A DNA stretch of 24,118 nt, taken from contig CAZMND010000025.1 of assembly GCA_964567585.1 (NCBI GenBank), forward strand, positions 1 to 24,118, given 5' to 3'. The stretch is from CALZKI01 sp964567585. Its GTDB lineage: Bacteria > Bacillota > Clostridia > Lachnospirales > Lachnospiraceae. The notes under the pieces were generated by a model. That model searched no databases. It had not been told where the DNA came from and saw nothing but the letters and a program-made list of their open reading frames with translations. Position numbers and translations under genes: made by a program. Of the stretch, positions 15,787 to 23,968 are shown one piece after another. Numbering within the stretch: the first letter of the stretch is position 1; each line of letters opens with the position of its first letter.

Positions 15787-16944
15787 ATGAAAAAATTATT
15801 AAAATTAGTAGCTTCGGCTTTATTAGCTATCAGTTGCCTGACTTTATTACCGGGCACTATGGCAAAAGCTGATGAAAGTAACAATATCGTTTATGCCCAG
15901 GTACCACAGGATTGGGAAAATCCATGTGTATGGGCTTGGGATGCTGATGGAAACAGTGCTTTTGCGGCTTGGCCGGGTGAAGCGATGCAGGCAGACAGCG
16001 CAAATGAAGGCTGGTATTACCTCTACGTTCCAAAGGGAATGACAAATGTAATTATCAATGCGAATGAAGGTTCTGTACAGACGGCTGACTTAACAACAAA
16101 TGATGCAGATGCATGGATTACTATAGCAAGTGCTGAAGAAGCAAGCCTTAGCAATGACAAAATGACAGAAGGCGATATTCCGGCTTATGTAGAAACTATT
16201 ACAGTATATGCAAAAGTAGATGATACTTGGAGCAATCCATGTCTTTGGGCGTGGTCGGCACCGGATGGAACAAATGCCTTCGCGGCATGGCCGGGCGAAG
16301 CTATGGAAGCTAACACAGATGGCTGGTATTCAATGAAAGTGCCAAATTGGGTAAATTCCATTATTGTAAATGCAAATGACGGATCCGTACAGACAAGTGA
16401 TTTGTCTATTGAAGCAAAAGATGTGTGGGTAAGTGTAAGTGCAGATGGTACAGGTGAAGTGGCTTACGAAAAACCGGCAGCTTCGGCAGAAGATATGGTA
16501 ACTGTTCACGCACAGGTTCCTTCAGACTGGTTATTGCCATGTCTTTGGGCATGGTCAGCACCGGATGGAACAAATGTGTTCACTAACTGGCCGGGTCAGG
16601 AATTGACCTTAGAAGGTGATTGGTATACATATTCAGTACCAAACTGGGTGAACTCTATTATTATTAATGGTAATTTAGGAGAAGTACAGACAACAGATAT
16701 TTCTGTAGAAACAGGAAAAGATATCTGGGTTGTAGTAAAAGGTGCAGAGGATTACAGTGTAACTTATGAAGAACCGACTACAACAGATGCTGGCACAGAT
16801 AATACTGCAGACGTGACAGATGCTGATACAACCGACGCAGAAGGCGGACTTTCTACAACTACAATCGTGATTGTTGTAATTGCTATTTTGGTAGTAGCTG
16901 CCATTGTAGCAGGCGTTGTAATCGCTAAAAAGAAAAACAAATAA
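15787..16944 (+). CDS. Secreted, membrane-anchored protein with three starch-binding (CBM26-like) modules
   Basis: The 385-residue protein has an N-terminal signal peptide (hydrophobic 8-24, likely cleavage after AKA at residue 28) and three homologous modules at about 34-115, 137-217 and 237-318. Each has a Trp-rich pattern: DW or TW, PC-WAW, a WPG motif, GWY or DWY, a VP..-I(I/V)NAN-like strand and a VQT.D strand. This resembles starch-binding modules of families CBM25/CBM26. A Thr/Asp-rich linker (329-354) leads to a C-terminal membrane helix (about 358-380) and a KKKNK tail, so the modules face outward and stay on the cell. No catalytic domain is present. It leads the maltodextrin import locus, so it probably holds starch near the transporter. 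The family call is from motif memory; ligand binding is inferred. Confidence 0.85.
   Translation: MKKLLKLVASALLAISCLTLLPGTMAKADESNNIVYAQVPQDWENPCVWAWDADGNSAFAAWPGEAMQADSANEGWYYLYVPKGMTNVIINANEGSVQTADLTTNDADAWITIASAEEASLSNDKMTEGDIPAYVETITVYAKVDDTWSNPCLWAWSAPDGTNAFAAWPGEAMEANTDGWYSMKVPNWVNSIIVNANDGSVQTSDLSIEAKDVWVSVSADGTGEVAYEKPAASAEDMVTVHAQVPSDWLLPCLWAWSAPDGTNVFTNWPGQELTLEGDWYTYSVPNWVNSIIINGNLGEVQTTDISVETGKDIWVVVKGAEDYSVTYEEPTTTDAGTDNTADVTDADTTDAEGGLSTTTIVIVVIAILVVAAIVAGVVIAKKKNK
16237..16576 (+). repeat. Near-identical DNA repeat in starch-binding modules 2 and 3
   Basis: The 40-bp segments 16237-16276 and 16537-16576 differ at only two positions and lie exactly 300 bp apart. They encode the same residues PCLWAWSAPDGTN. 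Module 1 is clearly more divergent at the same place (PCVWAWDADGNSA). This suggests a later duplication or gene conversion of one module. Confidence 0.85.
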
Positions 16945-16966
16945 ACAATCATCAGTGAAAATATCG

Positions 16967-17012
16967 AAAGGAACGCTTAAGACATAGTGAGTTTTAAACG
17001 TTCCTTTTGTTT
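16967..17012 (+). terminator. Intercistronic terminator between the starch-binding gene and the transporter genes
   Basis: AAAGGAACG (16967-16975) pairs with CGTTCCTTT (16999-17007), extended inward past one mismatch by a few A:T pairs, and TTGTTTT follows. No promoter is evident between it and the next start codon at 17029, so it probably lets only part of the transcription through to the transporter genes. Confidence 0.7.
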
Positions 17013-17028
17013 TAGAAAGGAGTTATGT

Positions 17029-18237
17029 ATGAGAAAGATTATTTCCGTAATTCTTTGTATGACTTTGCTAAGTAGTATTCTTTTGCAGGGCTGTGGAAGT
17101 GACAAACAGGACGGACCGGTAACTATCACTATTTGGCATGATAAAGAAGAGGATGTGGCAAAGGTGTTGGAAGATGCACTTAGTGTGCTGGAACCGGAAA
17201 TTAACATTGTGTTAGAGAAAAAAGAAGGGCTGACTGATTCGTTGAAACTGGTGGGAAATGACCCATCTGCGGCACCGGATATGTACTTTTTTGCTCATGA
17301 CAAAGTGGGTGTTTATGCTGAAATGGGTATTTTGGCACCGATTACTGATTTTGTTTCCCAAGAAACGTTGAGTCAATATATGGACGTGACAATTGATGCC
17401 ACAACCTACAAGGGGGTCCGGTATCAGTTGCCTATTTATTATGAAACATTACTGTTTATGTATAACAAAGCATATATGTCAGAGGATGAGGTCCCTAAGA
17501 CAACGGAAGAACTTTATAAATATATGCAGGTAAATACAAAGGACGGCAGATATGGTTTTGTGGAACAGCATAGTACGGCTTATTACAGTATTCCGTGGAT
17601 TCATGGCTTTGGTGGCGAATTAATTGATGAGGAAGGCTATCCTTTATTGACGTCACCACAAGTGACAGATGCGCTACATTATCATTATAAATTTTTGGAT
17701 TATATGCCAAATGAAAGCGAATATTCTACAGTAAATACACTGTTTTTAGAAGGAAAAGCAGATTCTATCATCGGTGGACCGTGGCTTGTACCGACTGCAA
17801 GAGATGCGGGAATAGATTTGGGATTTGCAAAGATGCCGATTGTGGATGAAACAAATATGCCATTGGCCCCGTATACGGGTGTTCAGGGTGTGCATGTTTT
17901 AAAAGTGGCAGCAGAGAGCAAATCGGAGGAGATTACAAAGGTACTGGAAATTCTTTGTGCCCCACAGGTGGGAATTGATATGGCCAATATCAGTGGTTGT
18001 GCGCCGGCAAATACATTGTGTTATGAAGAAGAATCCGTAGTGAACGATGAATTAGTGCAGACTATGAAGACGATTGCAGAAGAAGCTGTTGCAATGCCGA
18101 ATATTCCTGAGATGGATATTATGTTTGTTGTTGCAGGAAATCTTCTTGTCAGTGTGAATATGAAGGGAACAGACATTGAAAAAGCGGCTGAAGATAATCA
18201 GAAGAAGGCAATGACGCTTATCGATGCAATGAAATAA
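17029..18237 (+). CDS. Maltodextrin-type ABC transporter substrate-binding lipoprotein
   Basis: This extracellular lipoprotein captures sugar for the permeases encoded next. The 402-residue protein begins with a lipoprotein signal peptide and lipobox LQGC with lipidated Cys22. The mature part starts VTITIWHDKEEDVAKVLEDAL, the opening strand and helix of family 1 (MalE-like) binding proteins, and has the LPIYYETLLFMYNK and IIGGPW segments seen in such proteins. I chose the ATG at 17029 (AAAGGAG 6 nt upstream) over an in-frame GTG at 16987, which would put charged residues before the signal peptide and lies within the terminator. Substrate is inferred from the CBM protein and GH13 enzyme beside it. 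Confidence 0.92.
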   Translation: MRKIISVILCMTLLSSILLQGCGSDKQDGPVTITIWHDKEEDVAKVLEDALSVLEPEINIVLEKKEGLTDSLKLVGNDPSAAPDMYFFAHDKVGVYAEMGILAPITDFVSQETLSQYMDVTIDATTYKGVRYQLPIYYETLLFMYNKAYMSEDEVPKTTEELYKYMQVNTKDGRYGFVEQHSTAYYSIPWIHGFGGELIDEEGYPLLTSPQVTDALHYHYKFLDYMPNESEYSTVNTLFLEGKADSIIGGPWLVPTARDAGIDLGFAKMPIVDETNMPLAPYTGVQGVHVLKVAAESKSEEITKVLEILCAPQVGIDMANISGCAPANTLCYEEESVVNDELVQTMKTIAEEAVAMPNIPEMDIMFVVAGNLLVSVNMKGTDIEKAAEDNQKKAMTLIDAMK

Positions 18238-18246
18238 AGAAAGTAG

Positions 18247-19143
18247 ATGACTATGAAAAAGAAAAAGAAGTTGTGGGTGCCGTATGTGTACTCGGCACCA
18301 TCACTGATTTTAATCGGATTAATTGTATTGTTTCCGATTCTCTATACGGGATATATTTCCGTAACCAATATGAATATTTATAACTGGTTTAACTATACCT
18401 TTGTGGGACTTAAAAATTATAAAACGGCACTTTTTGTAGTAGATTCCGGCTTTTTATCAGCACTTTTAAGAACTATTTGGTGGACGGTTGTAAATATGGT
18501 TTTGCAGCTTATAATTGCTTTTGTTTTGGCTTCGTTACTGAATATGAAGCGGTTAAAACTGAAAAACTTTTATAAAACAATCCTGATGTTTCCATGGGCG
18601 ATGCCTGGGTATGTGTCCATTCTGCTTTGGAAGACAGGAATTTTTAATTCAAGCTTTGGGCTTTTAAATCAATGGATGGAAAAACTGGGTTTGGAGGCAA
18701 GAAGCTGGCTTAGCTCAGATACGTCGGCATTTATCTGCTGTACTATTGTTAATTTGTGGCTGGCTCTTCCGTTTATGATAATGATTATGGACGGAGCTTT
18801 GCAAAGTGTAGATATGTCTTATTATGAATGTGCAAAATTAAACGGAGCAAATGTGTTGCAACGCACTTTTTATATTACGTTGCCACTCATAAAGCCGGTT
18901 ATTGCACCAAGTGTAATTATCACTATTTTTACGACTTTCAAACAGTTTGACGTTATTTATTTGCTGACGCAGCAGGTTGGAGCAAAAACAGGAGCCGATA
19001 CGCATACAATTCTTACGTATGCGCATGAAAATGCATTCATTACTAATAATTATGGATTTAGTTCGGCTGTATCTATTTTAATATTTATTATTTTGATTGT
19101 ATTTTCATTAATGACAAGAAATGAATTAAGGGAGGAGGAGTAA
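18247..19143 (+). CDS. Sugar ABC transporter permease, MalF-like
   Basis: This is one of two membrane subunits of the importer. The 298-residue protein has six predicted helices and the binding-protein-dependent permease loop (EAA motif) near 194-219, here YYECAKLNGANVLQRTFYIT followed by LPLIKP, which docks on the ATPase. It lacks the long extra periplasmic domain of E. coli MalF, as usual in Gram-positives. The start is uncertain between ATG 18247 and ATG 18253; neither has a strong ribosome binding site. It lies 9 nt after the binding protein gene and 2 nt before the second permease. Confidence 0.94.
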   Translation: MTMKKKKKLWVPYVYSAPSLILIGLIVLFPILYTGYISVTNMNIYNWFNYTFVGLKNYKTALFVVDSGFLSALLRTIWWTVVNMVLQLIIAFVLASLLNMKRLKLKNFYKTILMFPWAMPGYVSILLWKTGIFNSSFGLLNQWMEKLGLEARSWLSSDTSAFICCTIVNLWLALPFMIMIMDGALQSVDMSYYECAKLNGANVLQRTFYITLPLIKPVIAPSVIITIFTTFKQFDVIYLLTQQVGAKTGADTHTILTYAHENAFITNNYGFSSAVSILIFIILIVFSLMTRNELREEE

Positions 19144-19145
19144 GT

Positions 19146-19988
19146 ATGAAAAAGAAAATCAAAAACCTCTCCGGTGATATAGTTTTAAATATATTTTTTA
19201 TCGTGGTATGTTTTATAGCACTCATACCGATTTTATACGCCTTCTCCGTATCCCTTAATGCACAGAATAATTTGCTGAGCAGTGATTTTTCTTTCATACC
19301 CAAAGAATTTACGTTAAGGAATTACAAAGCAGTTTTGTTTGATGAACCGGTTTTGTTGTGGCTGAAAAATAGTGCCATTTTATCTGTATCCACGCTGGTC
19401 ATCTCATTGGGAGTGGCAATCCCTGCGGCTTATGCGTTTTCCAGATACAGATTTCCGGGGAAGAAGGCGATTTTGTACGTGTTGCTGTTATTAAATGCGT
19501 TCCCGACAATTCTATCAATGTTTGCGATATATCGTTTGCTAAGTCCGGTGGGACTTGCAGATAAGAAAATTGGATTAATTATTGTTTACACAGGAACAAT
19601 GGCGATTTTCGGACTTTGGAATTTGAAGGGATATTTTGATACGATTCCCAAGGGAATAGAAGAGGCTGCCAAAATTGATGGCGCAAATGATTTTCAGTTG
19701 GCGGTAAAAATAATGCTACCATTGTCAAAACCGTCTATTATCGTTACATCGGTAATGATTTTAATTTATGTGTGGAATGAATATATTTATGCGGTCACAT
19801 TTTTAACAGGTAGTGACAATTATACCTTAGCCTCGGGATTATATTCTCTTCAGGCATCGGAAACTGCCGGAAACTGGCCGGTGTTTGCGGCAGCTTCATT
19901 GCTTATTTCTATGCCGATTTTGATTGTATTTCTGATGGTGCAAAAGCATATGGTATCGGGGCTTACAACCGGTGGTATGAAGGGATGA
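19146..19988 (+). CDS. Sugar ABC transporter permease, MalG-like
   Basis: This is the second membrane subunit. The 280-residue protein has six helices and a canonical EAA loop starting at Glu172 (IEEAAKIDGANDFQLAVKI followed by MLPLSKP). The YIYAVTFLTGSDNYTLASGL segment and the end MVSGLTTGGMKG are typical of MalG/CUT1 permeases. A strong site, AGGGAGGAGG, overlaps the end of the upstream gene. No ATP-binding subunit (MalK/MsmX) is encoded in the locus, so a shared ATPase from elsewhere is needed. Confidence 0.95.
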   Translation: MKKKIKNLSGDIVLNIFFIVVCFIALIPILYAFSVSLNAQNNLLSSDFSFIPKEFTLRNYKAVLFDEPVLLWLKNSAILSVSTLVISLGVAIPAAYAFSRYRFPGKKAILYVLLLLNAFPTILSMFAIYRLLSPVGLADKKIGLIIVYTGTMAIFGLWNLKGYFDTIPKGIEEAAKIDGANDFQLAVKIMLPLSKPSIIVTSVMILIYVWNEYIYAVTFLTGSDNYTLASGLYSLQASETAGNWPVFAAASLLISMPILIVFLMVQKHMVSGLTTGGMKG

Positions 19989-20009
19989 TTAAAACAGATT
20001 GGAGAATAT

Positions 20010-21779
20010 ATGAAAAAAGAAATGGTTTTACATATACCTATGTCACAATATGCGCATGGGATAGCAGAAGATAAAATCGTTATCCGTCTTCGGACGGCCA
20101 AGGACGATTTACAGAAGGTCACGCTATTTTATGGAGACACAGCTTGTAGGCAAAATCCAATCATTTTTTATCCGGAAAAGATGAATAAGGTAGCCGGTGA
20201 CTTGTACTTTGATTATTATGAAGCGGAATTTGTCAGCAAATTCCATAGGATTTATTATTATTTTTTACTGGAAGACGGAACGGAAAGCAGTTACTATTAT
20301 TCGGACTTTTTCCGCAGTATTCTGGCAGATGACCGTTCAGAGTATTATAAGATTCCTTTCAATCACAGGGAGGACATTGCAGATGTACCGGAATGGGTCA
20401 AGGATGCGGTTGTATATAACATTTTTCCGGACAGTTTTGCCAGTGCAGCAGGAAAAATAAGCGGTGCCTGTAATAAAAAACTTTTTCAGAATGAGTATAT
20501 GACGGAGCCTGTATGTACCTCATCTAATCTTGGTGGAACAATTAAAGGCATTGGAGAAAACGCAGAATATTTGAAAGAACTTGGCATTAACTGCATTTAC
20601 ATTAATCCGATTTTTGCGGCAGGAGAATATCATAAGTATGATACACTTGATTATTTTCATATTGATCCTTGTTTTGGAACAAATGAGGATTTTAAAGAAA
20701 TGGTTAAAATCATGCATCAAAACGGAATCAGAGTAATTATCGATGGTGTGTTCAATCATTGTGGATGGAAGTTTTTTGCCTTTGAAGATGTAGTAAAAAA
20801 TGGCGAAAAATCAAAGTATGTGGACTGGTTTTATAAATTGACTTATCCGGTCATAAGACCTGAGACGCCGGATGAAATACCGGATTATGAGTGTTTTGCC
20901 TATGAGAGACTTATGCCCAAACTGAATACTGCTAACAAAGAGGTGCAGGAATATTTATTGAAAGTAGGAAGGTATTGGGTAGAGGAATTCGACATTGATG
21001 GTTGGCGACTGGATGTGGCAAGCGAAGTAAATGATGATTTTTGGCGTGAATTTAGAAAAGCAGTGCGAAGTGTGAAGAAGGATTGCTTTATTATTGGCGA
21101 AGTATGGGAGAACGGTGCCCATTGGATGCAGGGGGATATGTTTGATTCTACTATGAATTATGATGTTCGGAAGTCTTGCAGCTATTTTTTTGCAAAGGGT
21201 GAAATTGACAGTGCAATTTTTGACGCAGCAGTAACCAATATGCGTCTTCGATACCGTAAAAATCTTCAGTATGGACAGTTGAATCTTTTGGATAGCCACG
21301 ATGTATCCAGATTTTTATCTGTTTGCGGGGAAAACGTAGATAAATGGAAACTGGCGGTGGTATTCCAGATGATGTTTTTGGGTGTACCATCCGTTTTCTA
21401 CGGAGATGAACAAGGTTTTGTTGGTAATTTGGAAGTGGATTACCGAAGAAAAATGGAATTCGATACAAAAGGTGAATTGTTTTCGTTCTATAAGGAATTA
21501 ATCGGAGTTAGAAAGCGTGAAGCCGCTATAAGACGAGGTGATTATAAAACTCTTTTTGCAAAGGAGAGGAGCTTTTTGTATGCTTTTTCGCGAAGCACTG
21601 AAAACGAGAACGTAATTGTAATTTTAAATGCAGCGGATAATAAGGAAGACTTAGATGTGGTTTGGGAAAATATACCTGAAATAGGCAGTGGTAATTATCT
21701 CAAAGATAAGGTATTATTACAGCATAATTTTGATGCCAATAAACTTGGAAATTATGGGTATCTTGTGTTAAAAGTATGA
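20010..21779 (+). CDS. Cytoplasmic GH13 alpha-glucosidase, neopullulanase/cyclomaltodextrinase type
   Basis: This enzyme would hydrolyse imported maltodextrins. The 589-residue protein lacks a signal peptide. An N-terminal beta domain (about 1-115, CBM34-like) precedes a GH13 barrel starting at WVKDAVVYNIFPDSFA. Conserved regions are DGVFNH (I), DGWRLDVA with nucleophile Asp335 (II), IGEVWE with acid/base Glu364 (III) and LLDSHD with Asp431 (IV). MPKLN in the segment after region I is the mark of the neopullulanase subfamily (GH13_20 type). The N-terminal domain and the lack of secretion fit dimeric intracellular maltogenic enzymes. It lies 21 nt after the permease gene, with TTGGAG before the ATG. 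Exact product range is not readable. Confidence 0.93.
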   Translation: MKKEMVLHIPMSQYAHGIAEDKIVIRLRTAKDDLQKVTLFYGDTACRQNPIIFYPEKMNKVAGDLYFDYYEAEFVSKFHRIYYYFLLEDGTESSYYYSDFFRSILADDRSEYYKIPFNHREDIADVPEWVKDAVVYNIFPDSFASAAGKISGACNKKLFQNEYMTEPVCTSSNLGGTIKGIGENAEYLKELGINCIYINPIFAAGEYHKYDTLDYFHIDPCFGTNEDFKEMVKIMHQNGIRVIIDGVFNHCGWKFFAFEDVVKNGEKSKYVDWFYKLTYPVIRPETPDEIPDYECFAYERLMPKLNTANKEVQEYLLKVGRYWVEEFDIDGWRLDVASEVNDDFWREFRKAVRSVKKDCFIIGEVWENGAHWMQGDMFDSTMNYDVRKSCSYFFAKGEIDSAIFDAAVTNMRLRYRKNLQYGQLNLLDSHDVSRFLSVCGENVDKWKLAVVFQMMFLGVPSVFYGDEQGFVGNLEVDYRRKMEFDTKGELFSFYKELIGVRKREAAIRRGDYKTLFAKERSFLYAFSRSTENENVIVILNAADNKEDLDVVWENIPEIGSGNYLKDKVLLQHNFDANKLGNYGYLVLKV

Positions 21780-21792
21780 AGGACGTGAGAGT

Positions 21793-22800
21793 ATGGCCAC
21801 TACAATTAAAGATGTAGCAAAAGCAGCAGGGGTTTCTGTGGCTACAGTATCAAAGGTAATGAATAATTCCCCAAGTATTCCGGATAGTACTTGTGAGCGG
21901 ATTAGAAAAATTATGCAGGAAATGGATTATCATCCGAATCGCCGCGCACAAAATTTTGCCAGAAAATCCACCCAAAATGTGTTGATGGCAGTACATTTCC
22001 ATAAAAATCTGGCGTTTGAAAATCCTCATATTTTCGAAATAATGGTGGGGCTTCAAAAGGCTCTGAATCAAAAAGGATATGTGTTGAATCTGGTAAATGT
22101 AACGAAGCAGAACTGTATGGAGATTCTGGGAGATGTGATTGCACAAAAAAGTGTAGACGGACTTGTTTTACATATTTCTATTGTGTCAAAGGAACTGGAA
22201 AAGGTGATTTTGAAAGAGCAGTTTCCGCATATTGTACTGGGATGTCCCGAGCATAAAACGCAGCTTTGTTGGATTGACAATAACAATGTTTTAAGTGGTG
22301 AAATTGCTACCGAGTACCTTTATAAAAGAGGGTATAGGAGGATGGCTTTTATAGGCGGTACCAGAACGGATATCGGTTCTCAAAACCGAATGCAGGGGTT
22401 TAAGGATTTTCACGAACACAGGTTATTAAAATTGCCGAAAGAGTATATTTGTTTCGGGGAGTCTACCGTAGAGTTTGGGATGGAATCTATGGAGAAATTT
22501 TTGGCATTGGAAAAACGACCGGAAGCAGTTGTCTGTGCGGACAATAATTTGGCCTTGGGAGCCATATATAAATTACAGGATAAAGGCTTGAAAGTACCGC
22601 AGGATATGGGGATTATTACATTTGATGCCTTCCCGTACGCGAAGATAACAAGGCCCAAAATGACGACAGTTGATATCGATGTATATGATATGGGGAAATT
22701 GGCAGGAGAGCTGATTGTGAAAAAGATTAAGAAGCCTGCTTTGCAGACACAGTCGTATACAACGTTGGCGAATTTGGTAGTGAATGGGACAACAAAATGA
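21793..22800 (+). CDS. LacI-family transcriptional regulator of the maltodextrin locus
   Basis: The 335-residue protein starts with a textbook LacI helix-turn-helix (TIKDVAKAAGVSVATVSKVM at residues 4-23) and hinge, followed by a periplasmic-binding-protein-like sensor domain from about residue 64 (NVLMAVHF) to the end (TRPKMTTVDIDVYDMGKLAG). It lies 13 nt after the GH13 gene with AAGGA upstream, as last gene of the locus, so it is likely a MalR-type repressor acting on the operator at 15668-15683. The inducer, presumably a maltodextrin, is inferred. A terminator follows. Confidence 0.93.
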   Translation: MATTIKDVAKAAGVSVATVSKVMNNSPSIPDSTCERIRKIMQEMDYHPNRRAQNFARKSTQNVLMAVHFHKNLAFENPHIFEIMVGLQKALNQKGYVLNLVNVTKQNCMEILGDVIAQKSVDGLVLHISIVSKELEKVILKEQFPHIVLGCPEHKTQLCWIDNNNVLSGEIATEYLYKRGYRRMAFIGGTRTDIGSQNRMQGFKDFHEHRLLKLPKEYICFGESTVEFGMESMEKFLALEKRPEAVVCADNNLALGAIYKLQDKGLKVPQDMGIITFDAFPYAKITRPKMTTVDIDVYDMGKLAGELIVKKIKKPALQTQSYTTLANLVVNGTTK

Positions 22801-22814
22801 AATAGTGAGATGGT

Positions 22815-22857
22815 AAATGGCAGATGCATTGGAAGTAGAATGTATCTGCTATTTTTA
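22815..22857 (+). terminator. Intrinsic terminator of the maltodextrin locus
   Basis: A 16-bp stem (22815-22830 with 22839-22854, two G:U pairs) closes an 8-nt loop, and its distal arm runs into a T tract. It lies 15 nt after the LacI stop. Read on the minus strand it is preceded by the 3' end of the truncated GNAT gene and may also serve that strand. Confidence 0.85.
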
Positions 22858-22863
22858 TGTTAT

Positions 22864-22890
22864 GGGTCGTGACCCTGTTGAGCTCGCGAA
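22864..22890. repeat. Short GC-rich inverted-repeat element
   Basis: GGGTC (22864-22868) and GACCC (22871-22875) form a perfect 5-bp dyad. It is followed by GCTCGC-GAA-GCGTGC, a second dyad with one mismatch. The base composition is richer in GC than its surroundings. It abuts the prematurely ended GNAT gene. Whether it is part of a dispersed repeat family cannot be told from one copy. Confidence 0.4.
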
Positions 22891-22902
22891 GCGTGCGAAA
22901 TA

Positions 22903-23373
22903 TTAACCAACCGCTATGTAAGCACCATTATTACTAATAGCTTTAAGTGACGGAATGTTGCTTTTTAATACACGCAAGTATATCTCATCCTCCGGCACTA
23001 TTTCCCGTGCGATGTCCAAAACCATTGCTAATCCTTTATTCCCATATCCTTTACCGCGATACTCTTTTTTGATACTATATCCGATATGACCTGCACCAAG
23101 TTTAAGTGCCTCTGTCAAATAATGCCGAATCCTATATTCCCCCACAAGCACCTGCTCGTCCCACAAATAATAATATGTTTCCGGTACAAACCATTCGGGC
23201 ATACCAACTGGATTCTCGTGCATCATAAGCTCCGGCAATACAGTAGTTTCATATTCTTCAAAAGTTATTCCCTCGTAGGGATTGGTTAATCCATTTTCAT
23301 CCTTTGGCAATACAGTGACATATTCCCACTGTTCTTTTATATCTTGCAGATTCATTTTTCGCAGCTCCAACAT
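22903..23373 (-). pseudogene. GNAT-family N-acetyltransferase, C-terminally truncated
   Basis: This GNAT protein would transfer acetyl from acetyl-CoA to an unknown amine. The 156 residues start at MLELRKMN, chosen because GGAGG lies 6 nt upstream of the ATG at 23373; the longer open frame to 23406 has no such site. The acetyl-CoA motif A is intact (HIGYSIKKEYRGKGYGNKGL), and WFVPETYYYLWD and RIRHYL match the COG3981-like subgroup. The end is abnormal: after NNGAYI, where the family continues with a final strand of roughly 12-18 residues, there are three residues (AVG) and a stop. The break lies next to the inverted-repeat element at 22864-22890. It may still be expressed, but loss of the last strand suggests decay. 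Confidence 0.7.
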
Positions 23374-23410
23374 ATGTATCCTCCATTTTTTCTCTAATAT
23401 CAACAATTAC

Positions 23411-23968
23411 TTATTTAATTTTTACAAAAATATCTAAAGCATGATTCGTGGCACCAATCAAATCCATTCTCTCGCAGATTGCAAAATGATATTTCATCCA
23501 CATATCAAAAGTTGCATCATCCATTGCATCAACACATTCTCGCGTATAGTTTGTCGCTCCATCCGCTGCAACAATCTTTAATCTTTTTACATTTTCAAAG
23601 CAAGCATTCAATTCATCAATTTCTTCTAATCTAACCATTTCAAATAAGTCTTTTTCCTCTGATATGCATCTGAAATCATTGGTTAACATATGATTATTAA
23701 TACAATCCCATATCTTTCCTGCTTTGAAGGTAAACTGAATCATGGTAGCTTCATTCATACAATATGCTATAAAAATATGTCCTTGCTTTTTTGTAACACG
23801 AATTGCCTCCTCTAACACCTTCTGCTTATCCTCTTTTGTATACATATGATACATCGGACCTAATACGAGCGTAATATCAAACGATTCATCCGCAAACCTA
23901 GACAAATCCAGAGCAGTTCCCTGGCAAGTTCTTATATTCGTTATACCTCCAATTCTATACATTTCCAT
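23411..23968 (-). pseudogene. Class I SAM-dependent methyltransferase fragment lacking the SAM-binding N-terminus
   Basis: From about residue 9 the sequence matches the middle and end of a class I methyltransferase (GTALDLSRFADESFDITLVLGPMYH, then KQKVLEEAIRVTKKQGHIFIAY, ending GATNHALDIFVKIK; shown in pieces). The whole upstream part with the glycine-rich SAM motif I and the acidic motif that follows, about 70 residues, is missing. The first eight residues overlap, in another frame, the 3' end of the GNAT gene at 23941. An ATG at 23968 with GGAG four nt upstream could allow translation, but the product could not bind SAM normally. I read it as a 5' deletion. It lies 37 nt upstream of the GNAT gene start at 23373. 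Confidence 0.75.

Noticed and set aside
15787..16944. The triple CBM protein as an amylase
   Set aside because: No GH13 regions or other catalytic motifs occur; the whole secreted part is accounted for by three modules and a linker.
16987..17028. Longer N-terminus of the substrate-binding protein from a GTG at 16987
   Set aside because: It would put charged residues before the signal peptide, overlaps the terminator hairpin and has no ribosome binding site, while ATG 17029 has AAAGGAG.
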